From Bacteroidia bacterium (GTDB taxonomy: Bacteria > Bacteroidota > Bacteroidia > Cytophagales > JAAEPT01): DNA of 64,000 nt. The position numbers and the translations under genes are program-made. The DNA lies in the NCBI GenBank assembly GCA_030431525.1, contig JAUIJC010000005.1, positions 62,001-126,000 of the forward strand. Reading direction: 5' to 3'. Of the stretch, positions 49,879 through 58,374 are shown piece after piece. The notes under the pieces were generated by a model. It searched no databases. It was not told where the DNA came from and saw only the letters and a program-made list of their open reading frames with translations. How positions within the stretch are numbered: position 1 is the stretch's first letter; each line of letters starts with the position of its first letter.

Positions 49879-51519
49879 TTAGTCCACTTGTTCCAATACT
49901 TTGGGGCGCTCGAAACATATGTTTGTGTATGTTTGATATGGGAGTCCTGTTGCCCTGAAGTTTCTGATTTTTGGTTGGCAAAGGGTGTAGTTATGGTCTT
50001 GCCAAAGTGGGATGATGGATAGGTTGTCCATCGCCAGTTTTTTAGCCTGCTCAAAACTTGGTGAAGTGAGCGGGTCGCTCGCAGACATTCCTGCTGCGAG
50101 AGCATTGTCTATGGTTGGTGAGTTCTGCCCGAAGATGTTGGGGTAAGGATTGTTGCTGGATTTTAATCCCAATAGAAAATCGGCAGGGTGTGGTGAACGG
50201 AAAAACCACTCATAGAGGAAGAGTTGTGCTTTCCCTTGCATGAGGTTTTCTTCATAGTCTTTGACGGACATGGTGTTCAACACCACCCTCATGCGGAGGT
50301 TACGCTGTAGTTGCCGTTGAATCTCCTTGGCGACAATACTGTTTCGTTCGCCATCTGCATAGATAAAAAGGGCGAGAGTGGAAAGGCCTTGGCCATTTTT
50401 GAAGCCAGCTCGCTGTAGGAAAGTCTTGGCAGAATCTAAGTTGTAGCTGGGAAAATCAAGCGAATCTCCCCAAAAGCTGTTTGGGACGGTAAGGGAGTCT
50501 GTAACGTAAAGTTTTTGGTAAACCCTTTTGGGGTCGATGGCATAAGCCATGGCTTTGCGAAGCAATGGATTTTCAAGAACGCTTCCTGCACTTGGTCGGA
50601 AACCCAACATGTGGATGCTCCATTCGTTCGCCTGATGTTTTTGGAAATTATGGTACCTGCCTGTTTCAAGAGTGTCCATCACGATGGCTCGCACATCATT
50701 GTTCATCAGGCGGTAAACGGCATCCAATTCTTGGTTTCTAAATTTTCGCAAGGAGGTCTGCTTGTCCTTGATAAAGGAGTATTCGATGCCGTCCAAATAG
50801 GGGAGCTGAAACCCTGTGCTATCCGTTTGGTGGAAGTTGGGGTTTTTGCGCAATGTCAGGTGTAGGCCGTCAATCAGGTCATTGGGGTGCGCCAGCATGA
50901 ACGGCCCAGTGCCCACGGGGTTTTCACGGATGAAATCACCGTATTGGTCCACAGCTTCCTTCGGGAAAATATAGCCATAAGGTCCTGCCAATAGGTGAAT
51001 GAAATAGTTGTTCGGGCGATTCAGGCGAATTTCTACCTTGTAATTTCCAGTGATGTTGATGCTTTCAATCTGTCCTTTGACGTAGTTCCTTCCCAAGTTA
51101 TTTTTTGATGGCTCTTGCAGGCGCTCCAAACAGTATTTGATGTCACTTGCTTTCAGCTCTCTTCCCTTGTCATTGGGGAAGCATGGATTGTCATGGAAGT
51201 GGATGCCTTGTTTGAGTTCAAAGCTGAATATCGTGTTGTCTGCATTGGCTTGAAAGGATTTAGCCAAGCTCGGCTCTAATTCCAAAGTGTTTGGGTTGTA
51301 CCGAACCAACCCTTCAAAAATCTGGGAGGCGATGCGCAGGGAATAGGCATTGGCGATGCCGTGCGGATAGAGTGTGGTGAAGTATTCAGGTTCGTTGACA
51401 CGCATCATGCCTCCAATGAAGCGGTTCTTGTCATCCTCCACCGTCTTTTCCTTCTCTTCGCCACAAGAGGAAAGAAGTGTAAATAGGATGGGAAGAATAA
51501 GGAAATAGATGCGTTTCAT
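49879..51519 (-). CDS. ABC-type peptide-binding lipoprotein (SBP family 5)
   Basis: The ATG at 51519 gives 546 residues with a lipoprotein signal ending LLSSC (Cys19). The family 5 extracellular solute-binding fold (OppA/DppA) is evident from EPEYFTTLYPHGIANAYSLRIASQIFEGLVRYN, FSFELKQGIHFHDNPCF and NPVGTGPFMLAHP. It would deliver oligopeptides to a permease, but no opp/dpp permease genes are adjacent. In Bacteroidota such solitary genes are common. Confidence 0.88.
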   Translation of the reverse strand: MKRIYFLILPILFTLLSSCGEEKEKTVEDDKNRFIGGMMRVNEPEYFTTLYPHGIANAYSLRIASQIFEGLVRYNPNTLELEPSLAKSFQANADNTIFSFELKQGIHFHDNPCFPNDKGRELKASDIKYCLERLQEPSKNNLGRNYVKGQIESINITGNYKVEIRLNRPNNYFIHLLAGPYGYIFPKEAVDQYGDFIRENPVGTGPFMLAHPNDLIDGLHLTLRKNPNFHQTDSTGFQLPYLDGIEYSFIKDKQTSLRKFRNQELDAVYRLMNNDVRAIVMDTLETGRYHNFQKHQANEWSIHMLGFRPSAGSVLENPLLRKAMAYAIDPKRVYQKLYVTDSLTVPNSFWGDSLDFPSYNLDSAKTFLQRAGFKNGQGLSTLALFIYADGERNSIVAKEIQRQLQRNLRMRVVLNTMSVKDYEENLMQGKAQLFLYEWFFRSPHPADFLLGLKSSNNPYPNIFGQNSPTIDNALAAGMSASDPLTSPSFEQAKKLAMDNLSIIPLWQDHNYTLCQPKIRNFRATGLPYQTYTNICFERPKVLEQVD

Positions 51520-51592
51520 TGCCAATCAAAATGAATGTAAAAATGTGGAAGAAACAGGAGCTGATAGGCGCCTGTTTCTCATTGTAAAGATC

Positions 51593-52357
51593 TTAAAGAC
51601 TGAGTTCCAGCATAACTGGACAGTGATCTGAATGTTTGACGTCTGCCAAGATTTCACCGTGTTTCAGGCGCTCTTCCATTTCCTTTGTGGCAGCCAAGTA
51701 ATCAATGCGCCAACCCTTGTTCCTTGCCCTTGATGCTGCGCGATAGCTCCACCAAGAATAATGGTGTGGGTCTTGGTTAAAGTGCCTAAAGGTGTCGATG
51801 AAGCCATTGTCAAAAAACTTGCTCATCCATTCCCGCTCCTCTGGTAAGAAGCCAGAGGTGTTGTGTTGTTTGTCGGGGTTGTGAATGTCGATGTCCAAGT
51901 GACAGATGTTATAATCTCCGCAAACAATAAGATTTGGAATCTCCTTTTTCAAATTGTCTGAATAGGCGTAGAAATCATCCAGCCATTGCATTTTGAAAGC
52001 TTGGCGCTCATCTCCGCTTGAACCAGATGGCATATAAGTGTTTAGTACGGAGAAATCCTCAAAGTCGATGCGGATGACACGTCCTTCCTCGTCGTAGGCT
52101 TGAATGCCACAACCGTATTCAACGTGCTTTGGCTCGTGCTTGGTGAAGATGGCTACCCCACTGTAGCCTTTCTTTTGTGCCGAAAACCAATAGCTCTTGT
52201 AACCCAGTAATTCGAAGTCCAAAAGGTTGACTTGATCAGGCGTAGCCTTGGTTTCTTGGAGGCAAACGATATCAGCGTTCTCCTCTTTCAACCAATCCAG
52301 AAATCCTTTTTTTATGGCGGCGCGAATACCGTTGACGTTATAAGAGATGATTTTCAT
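51593..52357 (-). CDS. xth: Exodeoxyribonuclease III / AP endonuclease
   Basis: The ATG at 52357 gives a 254-residue protein starting MKIISYNVNGIRAAIKKG. The exonuclease-endonuclease-phosphatase motifs are all present: CLQETK, YMPSGSSG, VCGDYNICH, WSYR...WRIDYL and KHSDHCPVML. It cuts DNA at abasic sites and removes 3' blocking groups in base excision repair. Length is typical. Confidence 0.95.
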   Translation of the reverse strand: MKIISYNVNGIRAAIKKGFLDWLKEENADIVCLQETKATPDQVNLLDFELLGYKSYWFSAQKKGYSGVAIFTKHEPKHVEYGCGIQAYDEEGRVIRIDFEDFSVLNTYMPSGSSGDERQAFKMQWLDDFYAYSDNLKKEIPNLIVCGDYNICHLDIDIHNPDKQHNTSGFLPEEREWMSKFFDNGFIDTFRHFNQDPHHYSWWSYRAASRARNKGWRIDYLAATKEMEERLKHGEILADVKHSDHCPVMLELSL

Positions 52358-52437
52358 GGTGTTTTTGTGTTTTCGTAGAGACAAGGCAGTGCCTTGTCTA
52401 AATGTCCCAGAACAGGGCCAGTTCGAGAGAGGTAAGC

Positions 52438-52797
52438 TTATTCAATTAAGCCTTTCTCGTAGAAATATTCAATGATATGGCTTTTGAGCAAAGTCACCTG
52501 TTCCTTCGGAGGCAAATGAGGAAGTGGTGTTTTTAGCTCGTAATGTGGCCAGCCTTCTTCATCAATATGGGAAAATTCGTAGTAGCCAGAATAGGAGAGA
52601 ATCTCACAAGTGGCGATATGAATAAGGTCCTGCTTTTCTTCCTTGGAAAATTCACGGATTCCTTTTCCCAATTCTTGGATGCCGATCAGGTATAAAACCC
52701 CGTTCAGGTCGCCAGGTTTTTTGCCCGTGATGCCTTCAAAGGCGTCACGTACTTTAAACCACTCCTCAGTGATGTTTTGTTCATTTTTTGCCCTCAT
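52438..52797 (-). CDS. Conserved Bacteroidota protein, 119 aa
   Basis: The protein is small, soluble, acidic and helical, with KPGDLNGVLYLIGIQELGKG, HIATCEILSYSGYYEFSHIDEEGWPHYE and a C-terminal EQVTLLKSHIIEYF. I know similar proteins only as conserved hypotheticals. Its ATG overlaps the stop of the cysteine desulfurase by 4 nt (ATGA), so it is translated with the glmM/desulfurase operon. Confidence 0.75.
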   Translation of the reverse strand: MRAKNEQNITEEWFKVRDAFEGITGKKPGDLNGVLYLIGIQELGKGIREFSKEEKQDLIHIATCEILSYSGYYEFSHIDEEGWPHYELKTPLPHLPPKEQVTLLKSHIIEYFYEKGLIE

Positions 52798-53909
52798 CCC
52801 ACTATGGTTTTAAGTTTCTCCACAAGGAAGTCCATTTCTTCCATGGTGTTCATCTTGCTCAATGAAATGCGCAAGGCTGTTTTGTCCTTTGGGAAATCCA
52901 AGGCCACCATTACTTCTGAGGCTTTGCCAGCACCGCTTTGGCAGGCGCTACCACTGGATGCGGAAATGCCTTGCATGTCCAATTGGAAAAGCAACATCTC
53001 CTTTTTGGGAAGGCTTAGGCTCACCAAGGAGTATTTGCTGTTTTCAGGCTCTAAGCAAGTGCCGTTGAATCCGATTTCTGGAAGCTCTGATTGGATGCGT
53101 TTGATCAAGTGTTCCTTCAGCTGACTGATGTGTTGGCGGTTATGCTTAAGCTTGTCATAAGCTAGCTCAAGAGCTTTGGCCAAGCCAACGATTCCCGCCA
53201 CGTTTTCCGTTCCTGGTCTGGAGCCACGTTCTTGCTCGCCACCAAAGCTGAGCTTTTCCCGCTTTACAGCGTTTTTGGCGATCAATACGCCAACTCCCTT
53301 TGGTCCATGGAATTTGTGGGCGGAGCCAACAATCATGTCTACGGGAATTTCCTGAAGGTCTAATGGGTATTGCCCCAAGGTCTGAACAGTGTCAGAATGG
53401 AAGATGGCTCCATGATTTTGGCACAACTTCCCGATTTCTCGAATGGGATTAAGATTGCCAATCTCATTGTTGCCATGCATCAAGGAGACAAAGGCGTTTG
53501 GATAAGCCTTTAATAGTTCCTCTAAATGCTGTAGATCGATACTGCCTTTGGCGTCATGATTTACCCAATGCAGATGGATGCGTCCCCTTTCTGCCCAATG
53601 GCGGAGGGGTTCCAGAACGGCATGATGCTCTAATGGAGAAGTGATGACCTCGCGACGATTAAAAATGCCCGAGAGCAGTGCGATGTTGTCAGCTTCGGTG
53701 CCACCAGAGGTAAAGGTGACTTCAGCGGGGGAGACGTTGACCAGTCGGGCGACTGTTTTCCGCGCCATTTCGACGGCGGAGCGGGCCTCACGGCCAAATT
53801 TGTGGGTGGAGGAGGGGTTGCCAAACCGCTCCGTTAGATAAGGAAGCATGGCGTCAAGCACTTCCTTATCTAACGGAGTGGTGGCAGAATTATCAAGATA
53901 TGCGTTCAT
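52794..53909 (-). CDS. Cysteine desulfurase (NifS/IscS type)
   Basis: The ATG at 53909 gives 371 residues. This PLP enzyme takes sulfur from cysteine for Fe-S clusters and tRNA thiolation. Motifs: YLDNSATTPLD at the N-terminus, TSGGTEADN, HGNNEIG, the PLP lysine in SAHKFHGPKGVG (Lys199) and the active cysteine loop SGSACQSG (Cys323). It overlaps glmM by 17 nt. Odd feature: bases 53829-53878 form an 18-bp perfect inverted repeat inside the coding sequence, 31 nt downstream of the start. Confidence 0.92.
   Translation of the reverse strand: MNAYLDNSATTPLDKEVLDAMLPYLTERFGNPSSTHKFGREARSAVEMARKTVARLVNVSPAEVTFTSGGTEADNIALLSGIFNRREVITSPLEHHAVLEPLRHWAERGRIHLHWVNHDAKGSIDLQHLEELLKAYPNAFVSLMHGNNEIGNLNPIREIGKLCQNHGAIFHSDTVQTLGQYPLDLQEIPVDMIVGSAHKFHGPKGVGVLIAKNAVKREKLSFGGEQERGSRPGTENVAGIVGLAKALELAYDKLKHNRQHISQLKEHLIKRIQSELPEIGFNGTCLEPENSKYSLVSLSLPKKEMLLFQLDMQGISASSGSACQSGAGKASEVMVALDFPKDKTALRISLSKMNTMEEMDFLVEKLKTIVG
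53829..53878. repeat. 18-bp perfect inverted repeat in the desulfurase coding sequence
   Basis: Arms 53829-53846 and 53861-53878 (CTCCGTTAGATAAGGAAG and its exact complement) are separated by 14 nt. In the mRNA this makes a strong hairpin near the start codon while encoding conserved residues (about 11-27). Confidence 0.85.
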
Positions 53910-55299
53910 CAACCGATAGAGAGATGATTTCTCTGATGTCCTGAATGATTTTTTGGGCCAAGTGATTAGCCTTTGATTCAGAATCAGCTTCGGAGTAGAT
54001 GCGGATGATAGGCTCCGTGTTGGATTTACGGAGGTGTACCCACTCTTTGTCAAACTCGATTTTCACACCGTCGATGGTGCTCACTGGGTGACTCTGGTAT
54101 TTTTTCTCGATTTCCTTGAGCACGCTTTCCATGTCAATGTCTGGCGTCAAGTCAATCTTGTTCTTGGAGATGTGATAATTCGGGTAGCTGGCGCGCATAA
54201 GGCTGGCAGGCTTTCCGAATTTCGCCAAGTGAGAAAGGAACAATCCAATGCCCACCAAGGCGTCACGGCCATAGTGAGAAGTTGGGTAAATGATACCACC
54301 GTTGCCCTCGCCACCAATCACAGCGTCTTGGGCTTTCATTTGGTTCACCACGTTTACTTCACCAACAGCAGAGCTGTGGTAAGTGAAGCCATGCTTCTCG
54401 GTTACATCGCGAAGGGCGCGTGTAGAAGACAAGTTGGAAACAGTGGAACCGCCAGTGTGTTTCAAGACATAATCCGCAACAGCAACCAAGGTGTATTCCT
54501 CACCGAAGCAAGTGCCGTCGTTGGATACAAAAGCCAAACGGTCAACGTCTGGATCCACAACGATACCCAAGTCATAATCGCCACGCTCAATTTCACCACA
54601 GATTTCTGTGAGATGCTCAGGCAATGGCTCTGGGTTGTGTGGGAAGTGGCCGTTAGGGTCACAATAGAATTCAGCAACTGTGCGAACACCCAAGGCATTC
54701 AATAGTTTAGGAACTACAATGCCTCCAGAGGAATTAACGCAGTCAATTGCAATTTTGAAGTTGGCTTCACGGATGGCCTCCACATCAACCAATTCGAGTC
54801 CAAGAATGTGCTCGATGTGCTTGTCGATGTAAGTTTCGTCAGTGCTGTATTTGCCCAATTTGTTGACTTCAGCATATAGGAAGTCCTCTTCTTCGGCAAT
54901 TTTTAGGATTTCCGCACCATCATCGCCAGAAACGAACTCTCCCTTCTCATTGAGAAGTTTAAGAGCGTTCCATTGCTTTGGATTGTGGCTGGCAGTAAGG
55001 ATGATGCCTCCGCCTGCATTCTCAAGCGGAACGGCAAATTCTACCGTTGGAGTAGTGGACAAACCAAGGTCCAAAACGTCAATGCCTAAACCAGTCAAAG
55101 TTGCCGAAACGATATCGGAAACCATTTTTCCGGAAAGACGGGCATCGCGACCAAGCACGACTTTAGGGGCTTTTTCCTGACGAATGAGCCAAGTACCGTA
55201 TGCGGAAGCAAATTTTACCACGTCGAGTGGTGTCAAGTTGTCCTCGGGACGTCCCCCAATGGTTCCCCGAATACCGGATATTGATTTAATTAATGCCAC
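53893..55299 (-). CDS. glmM: Phosphoglucosamine mutase (alpha-D-phosphohexomutase family)
   Basis: GlmM converts glucosamine-6-phosphate to glucosamine-1-phosphate for UDP-GlcNAc and cell-wall synthesis. The 468-residue protein has the four family loops: TASHNP with phosphoserine Ser104, DPDVDRLAF (metal site), GGEGNGG (substrate loop) and RKSNTEPIIRIY (phosphate site). The start codon is GTG (55297-55299). It opens a three-gene operon with the desulfurase and the 119-aa protein, all overlapping. Confidence 0.92.
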   Translation of the reverse strand: MALIKSISGIRGTIGGRPEDNLTPLDVVKFASAYGTWLIRQEKAPKVVLGRDARLSGKMVSDIVSATLTGLGIDVLDLGLSTTPTVEFAVPLENAGGGIILTASHNPKQWNALKLLNEKGEFVSGDDGAEILKIAEEEDFLYAEVNKLGKYSTDETYIDKHIEHILGLELVDVEAIREANFKIAIDCVNSSGGIVVPKLLNALGVRTVAEFYCDPNGHFPHNPEPLPEHLTEICGEIERGDYDLGIVVDPDVDRLAFVSNDGTCFGEEYTLVAVADYVLKHTGGSTVSNLSSTRALRDVTEKHGFTYHSSAVGEVNVVNQMKAQDAVIGGEGNGGIIYPTSHYGRDALVGIGLFLSHLAKFGKPASLMRASYPNYHISKNKIDLTPDIDMESVLKEIEKKYQSHPVSTIDGVKIEFDKEWVHLRKSNTEPIIRIYSEADSESKANHLAQKIIQDIREIISLSVDERIS

Positions 55300-55440
55300 T
55301 TTGTTGTGTTTTGGTTGGGATAAGGCTTATGCCTCTCCCTGATCGGTTCATCGCCTGCCTCAATTTCATGGCGATGCCGACGAAAAATCTATACAAATCT
55401 ATTCCCCTTTCCCTTAGTAGCCAAGACAAAGGCGGGAAAA

Positions 55441-55497
55441 TAGTATGGAGTGTCAAGCATAGCGTTTTTACGGCTGAGCTCAACACTCCATGTAATA
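55441..55497. other. Hairpin in the spacer upstream of glmM
   Basis: TATGGAGTGT and ACACTCCATG pair across about 35 nt. It follows the NqrM-like gene on the minus strand and could end its transcript, although the T run is weak. Confidence 0.4.
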
Positions 55498-55527
55498 CAA
55501 AAGAAGGGTGTGAAGGTAAGTGAGGGC

Positions 55528-55752
55528 TTATTTGAATTTGGCCATCACCTTTTCAACTTCTGACTCGCTTGGCTTGTTCTTGCAGTCGCCCACGTCCTTG
55601 CCACAATAGCTACACGTTCCTCCCTCTTGGTTGAGGAAAGGGCTTTGCGAAGCGCAGGTTCCTTTGAATTCTCCGTCTTTAACAAGGAGAATACGAACAG
55701 ACATGAGGGCGAAGAAAAGAACAAGTCCGCCGATGGCAAGCACGTAAATCAT
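55528..55752 (-). CDS. NqrM-like small Cys-rich membrane protein
   Basis: The 74-residue protein has one N-terminal membrane helix (3-24), then KDGEFKGTC...CSYCGKDVGDC with four cysteines (C-x13-C-x2-C-x5-C). It resembles in layout the Na+-NQR maturation factor NqrM (DUF539: one helix then four cysteines after a KGSC motif), which delivers iron for the NqrD/E centre. The Cys spacing differs from the Vibrio protein, so the assignment is tentative; the presence of nqrF 6 kb away supports it. Confidence 0.55.
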   Translation of the reverse strand: MIYVLAIGGLVLFFALMSVRILLVKDGEFKGTCASQSPFLNQEGGTCSYCGKDVGDCKNKPSESEVEKVMAKFK

Positions 55753-55840
55753 TAGCGTAAGTTTATTTAAGATTGAGGTCAGGAAAATGCCTAACCCCCT
55801 ATACTTTTAACATGAATTGAAGCAACTTCGTTGTCCTCAA

Positions 55841-55919
55841 GTGTATCATGTACAATGTATTGTGTACAATGACTGCCTTTTATGGAGTCATAGTACTTGA
55901 TACATAATACATTGTACTT
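55841..55919. repeat. Family C inverted repeat, copy 3 (79 bp)
   Basis: TGTATCATGTACAATG on the left and CATAATACATTGTAC on the right. It ends about 15 nt before the mazG ATG. Confidence 0.87.
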
Positions 55920-55933
55920 TAAACCACAAAGTT

Positions 55934-56722
55934 ATGAGTTTAAAGCCGGCAAGCCAAGATCCAAGAAGAGAGAAGAAGTTACAGGCCTTTGATCGTCTGC
56001 TCACCATCATGGATGAGTTGCGGGAGAATTGCCCTTGGGATAAGAAACAGACTTGGGAAAGTTTGAGGCATTTGAGCATCGAGGAGGTCTATGAGCTTTC
56101 TGATGCCATTTTGGAGGCGGATAAAAAGGAGGTGTGCAATGAATTGGGTGATTTGATGCTCCATTTGCTCTTTTATTCCCGCATTGGCTCCGAAACCAAT
56201 GACTTTGACATTGCCGATGTGTTGGAGGGAATTGCCGAGAAGATGATTCGTCGTCACCCACATATTTATGGAGACACGGAGGTGGCTGATGAGGAGGAAG
56301 TCAAGAGGAACTGGGAGCAGATTAAGTTGAAGGAAGGCAAAAAGAAACGTGTCCTTGGCGGGGTGCCGACTTCTTTGCCTGCGATGGTGAAAGCCCAGCG
56401 CATCCAAGAAAAGGCCCGTGGTGTTGGGTTTGATTGGGACAACAAGGAAGATGTGTGGGAGAAAGTGAAGGAAGAAGTGGAGGAGTTTGAGCACGCCAAA
56501 AATGCTGATGAGCGTGAGGCGGAGTTCGGCGACCTGCTTTTCTCCCTAATCAATTATGCCCGTTTTGAGAACATCAATCCTGAGACAGCCCTCGAGCGGA
56601 CAAACAAAAAGTTCATCAAGCGCTTCAATTATATCGAGGAGAAAACAATTTCTCAGGGCCGTTCTTTGGAAGAAATGAGCTTGGAGGAAATGGATAAACT
56701 CTGGGAGGAAGCGAAAAAGTAG
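55934..56722 (+). CDS. mazG: Nucleoside triphosphate pyrophosphohydrolase MazG
   Basis: MazG hydrolyses (d)NTPs to the monophosphate and pyrophosphate, cleaning the nucleotide pool and modulating ppGpp-linked responses. The 262-residue protein has both tandem MazG domains: CPWDKKQTWESLRHLSIEEVYE...NELGDLMLHLLF in the N half and KVKEEVEEFEHAKNADEREAEFGDLLFSLINYAR in the C half, each with the ExxE...ExxD metal ligands. Length matches E. coli MazG (263). Confidence 0.94.
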   Translation: MSLKPASQDPRREKKLQAFDRLLTIMDELRENCPWDKKQTWESLRHLSIEEVYELSDAILEADKKEVCNELGDLMLHLLFYSRIGSETNDFDIADVLEGIAEKMIRRHPHIYGDTEVADEEEVKRNWEQIKLKEGKKKRVLGGVPTSLPAMVKAQRIQEKARGVGFDWDNKEDVWEKVKEEVEEFEHAKNADEREAEFGDLLFSLINYARFENINPETALERTNKKFIKRFNYIEEKTISQGRSLEEMSLEEMDKLWEEAKK

Positions 56723-56740
56723 AAAATATAATGTGGCCTT

Positions 56741-56831
56741 AGACCGCTTCGCTTTTAGACGTTAGACTTTAGCTTCCAATGTGTTGTCTTATGCGATGGG
56801 GCTAATGTCTAACATCTAATGTCTAAAGTCT
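56741..56831. repeat. Family A inverted repeat, copy 6 (91 bp)
   Basis: Starts AGACCGCTTCGCTTTTAGAC and TTAGACTTTAGC, ends GCTAATGTCTAAC and AATGTCTAAAGTCT. It lies between mazG and the tRNA-Trp promoter and shares its AGACCGCTTCGC end with copy 1. Confidence 0.85.
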
Positions 56832-56842
56832 CCCCAAAAAAC

Positions 56843-56873
56843 TTTGCGGTTCTGAATTCAATGCCTACTTTTG
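56843..56873 (+). promoter_or_regulatory. tRNA-Trp promoter
   Basis: TTTG (56843-56846), 19-nt spacer, TACTTTTG (56866-56873), 10 nt before the tRNA. Confidence 0.85.
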
Positions 56874-56883
56874 TGGCATATAC

Positions 56884-56956
56884 ACGGGCGTAGCTCAATT
56901 GGTAGAGTAGTGGTCTCCAAAACCATTGGTTGCGGGTTCGAGTCCTGCCGCCCGTG
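56884..56956 (+). tRNA. tRNA-Trp (CCA)
   Basis: Acceptor ACGGGCG pairs with CGCCCGT; anticodon loop CTCCAAA gives CCA; T loop GGTTCGAGTCC. The 3' CCA end is not encoded. Confidence 0.95.
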
Positions 56957-57078
56957 CATTTTTTCATTCCCTTCATTCTCAAAGTCGTTTCTTCCGTATT
57001 TCAGCTTGTGTGCTTGGTGTCACGCAATTTCCGTATAGGAAAGTTGACTTTTGTCGTGAACTATATTGAGGCTTTGCT

Positions 57079-57714
57079 ATGGCTGATGTAATTAAAAGTT
57101 TGCTTGAAGGGAATAAGAAATGGGTTGAGGCAATAAAAGGAGGTAGTCCAGGTTTCTTTGATGAGCTCTCTAAAGGTCAATCTCCAGAGGTGTTGTGGAT
57201 TGGTTGTTCGGATAGCCGGGTGCCAGTCAATCAAGTTACGGGTAGCGATCCAGGGACAATTTTTGTTCAACGCAACATTGCCAATATGGTGGTGTTGACA
57301 GATAACAATCTCCTTAGCGTTGTTTATTATGCGGTGAAGCACCTTAAGGTGAAGCATATCGTCGTGTGTGGGCATTATGGTTGTGGAGGTGTTCAGGCGG
57401 CTATGAGTAACCAAAGCTTTGGCTTCTTGGATAGCTGGTTGTCTGGTTTGAAGGGTGTTTATGCTAAGCATGAGCGGGAGTTGGATGGAATTTCTGATGA
57501 CTTGAGTCGTTTCGACCGCTTTGTGGAGTTGAATGTGGTGGAGCAGGTAGAGAACTTGAGCCGAGTGTTTTTCATACAGGAAGAATGGGCAAAAGGCGAG
57601 GTGCCGCAGATTCACGGTTTGGTGTTTGATTTGAAAACGGGTCAGCTTAAAGATTTGGGTGTAAGCCGAAGTTCTGGGCAAGGATTGACCGGTATTTTCA
57701 AGTTTAATTGGTAA
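57079..57714 (+). CDS. Beta-class carbonic anhydrase
   Basis: The 211-residue enzyme interconverts CO2 and bicarbonate. The zinc ligands are Cys43 (in IGCSDSRVP, with the Asp45-Arg47 pair), His99 and Cys102 (in VVCGHYGCGGV). There is no signal peptide, so it is cytoplasmic and supplies bicarbonate for carboxylases such as acetyl-CoA carboxylase. The upstream spacer has a near-consensus GACTTTTG box but no exact match. Confidence 0.95.
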   Translation: MADVIKSLLEGNKKWVEAIKGGSPGFFDELSKGQSPEVLWIGCSDSRVPVNQVTGSDPGTIFVQRNIANMVVLTDNNLLSVVYYAVKHLKVKHIVVCGHYGCGGVQAAMSNQSFGFLDSWLSGLKGVYAKHERELDGISDDLSRFDRFVELNVVEQVENLSRVFFIQEEWAKGEVPQIHGLVFDLKTGQLKDLGVSRSSGQGLTGIFKFNW

Positions 57715-57809
57715 AGAAAATTTTGCTTCGCATACTGGGTGCGAGGCACTAACGTAGCATTGTATAAGTAAGGAAAGGGAACTTGGGTTTTATTCTAAAC
57801 TCTTCTTTC

Positions 57810-57817
57810 TATCTTTG
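57810..57817 (+). promoter_or_regulatory. -7 element TATCTTTG of the DUF3127 gene
   Basis: Exact match 35 nt upstream of the ATG at 57853. A TTGGG further up is too distant to be a clear -33 box. Confidence 0.6.
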
Positions 57818-57852
57818 TGGCAATCAACCAGTAAGAATAAAATAAGCGTATC

Positions 57853-58245
57853 ATGAGCTTCGAGATTCAAGGAAAACTTATCGTCAAAAAAGACACTCGT
57901 CAGGTTTCGGATTCTTTCCGCGTTCGCGAGTTCGTATTGGAAGTGGCTCGCCAAGTGGGCGAAAACACCTATTTGAACCCTATCCAGTTCCAGGTTACTC
58001 AAGACCGTTGTGACTTGTTGGATAGCATTGAGGTGAACGAAGAGCTTAAGCTTTCTTTCGATATCCGTGGCCGTGAGTGGACTTCTCCTCAAGGAGAGAC
58101 TAAATATTTTAACTCAATGGACGCTTGGCGTGTTGAGCGCGTAAGTGCTCACGAGAATCCATTCGCCAATGAGGCTGCGGCTGCACCAGCGGCTGCTGAG
58201 GCAAGTCAGTCTTCTTCGTCATCTGAGGAGGATTTGCCGTTCTAA
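57853..58245 (+). CDS. DUF3127 single-stranded-DNA-binding-like protein
   Basis: The 130-residue protein matches DUF3127, an OB-fold family of Bacteroidota: GKLIVKKDTRQVSDSFRVREFVLE, NPIQFQVTQDRCDLLD and LSFDIRGREWTSPQGETKYFNSM. It ends with a flexible Ala/Ser-rich linker and the acidic-hydrophobic tip SEEDLPF, which copies the C-terminal tail of bacterial SSB (DDDIPF) used to recruit repair and replication enzymes. It probably binds single-stranded DNA or RNA; that is inference. Highly biased codon use suggests abundance. Confidence 0.88.
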   Translation: MSFEIQGKLIVKKDTRQVSDSFRVREFVLEVARQVGENTYLNPIQFQVTQDRCDLLDSIEVNEELKLSFDIRGREWTSPQGETKYFNSMDAWRVERVSAHENPFANEAAAAPAAAEASQSSSSSEEDLPF

Positions 58246-58264
58246 GCCATTTGGCTTTAAGATG

Positions 58265-58304
58265 AAAAGCGCCAGTTTCCTTTCGGGGAGGCTGGCGCTT
58301 TTTT
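58265..58304 (+). terminator. Terminator after the DUF3127 gene
   Basis: Stem AAAAGCGCCAG/CTGGCGCTTTT with a T run. Confidence 0.9.
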
Positions 58305-58374
58305 CTTATTTCGGGCCAATTTTCGTACTTTGATGCAAGATTTTTCAGGCTCTTCGAAAAAAAGGTTGATCAGG

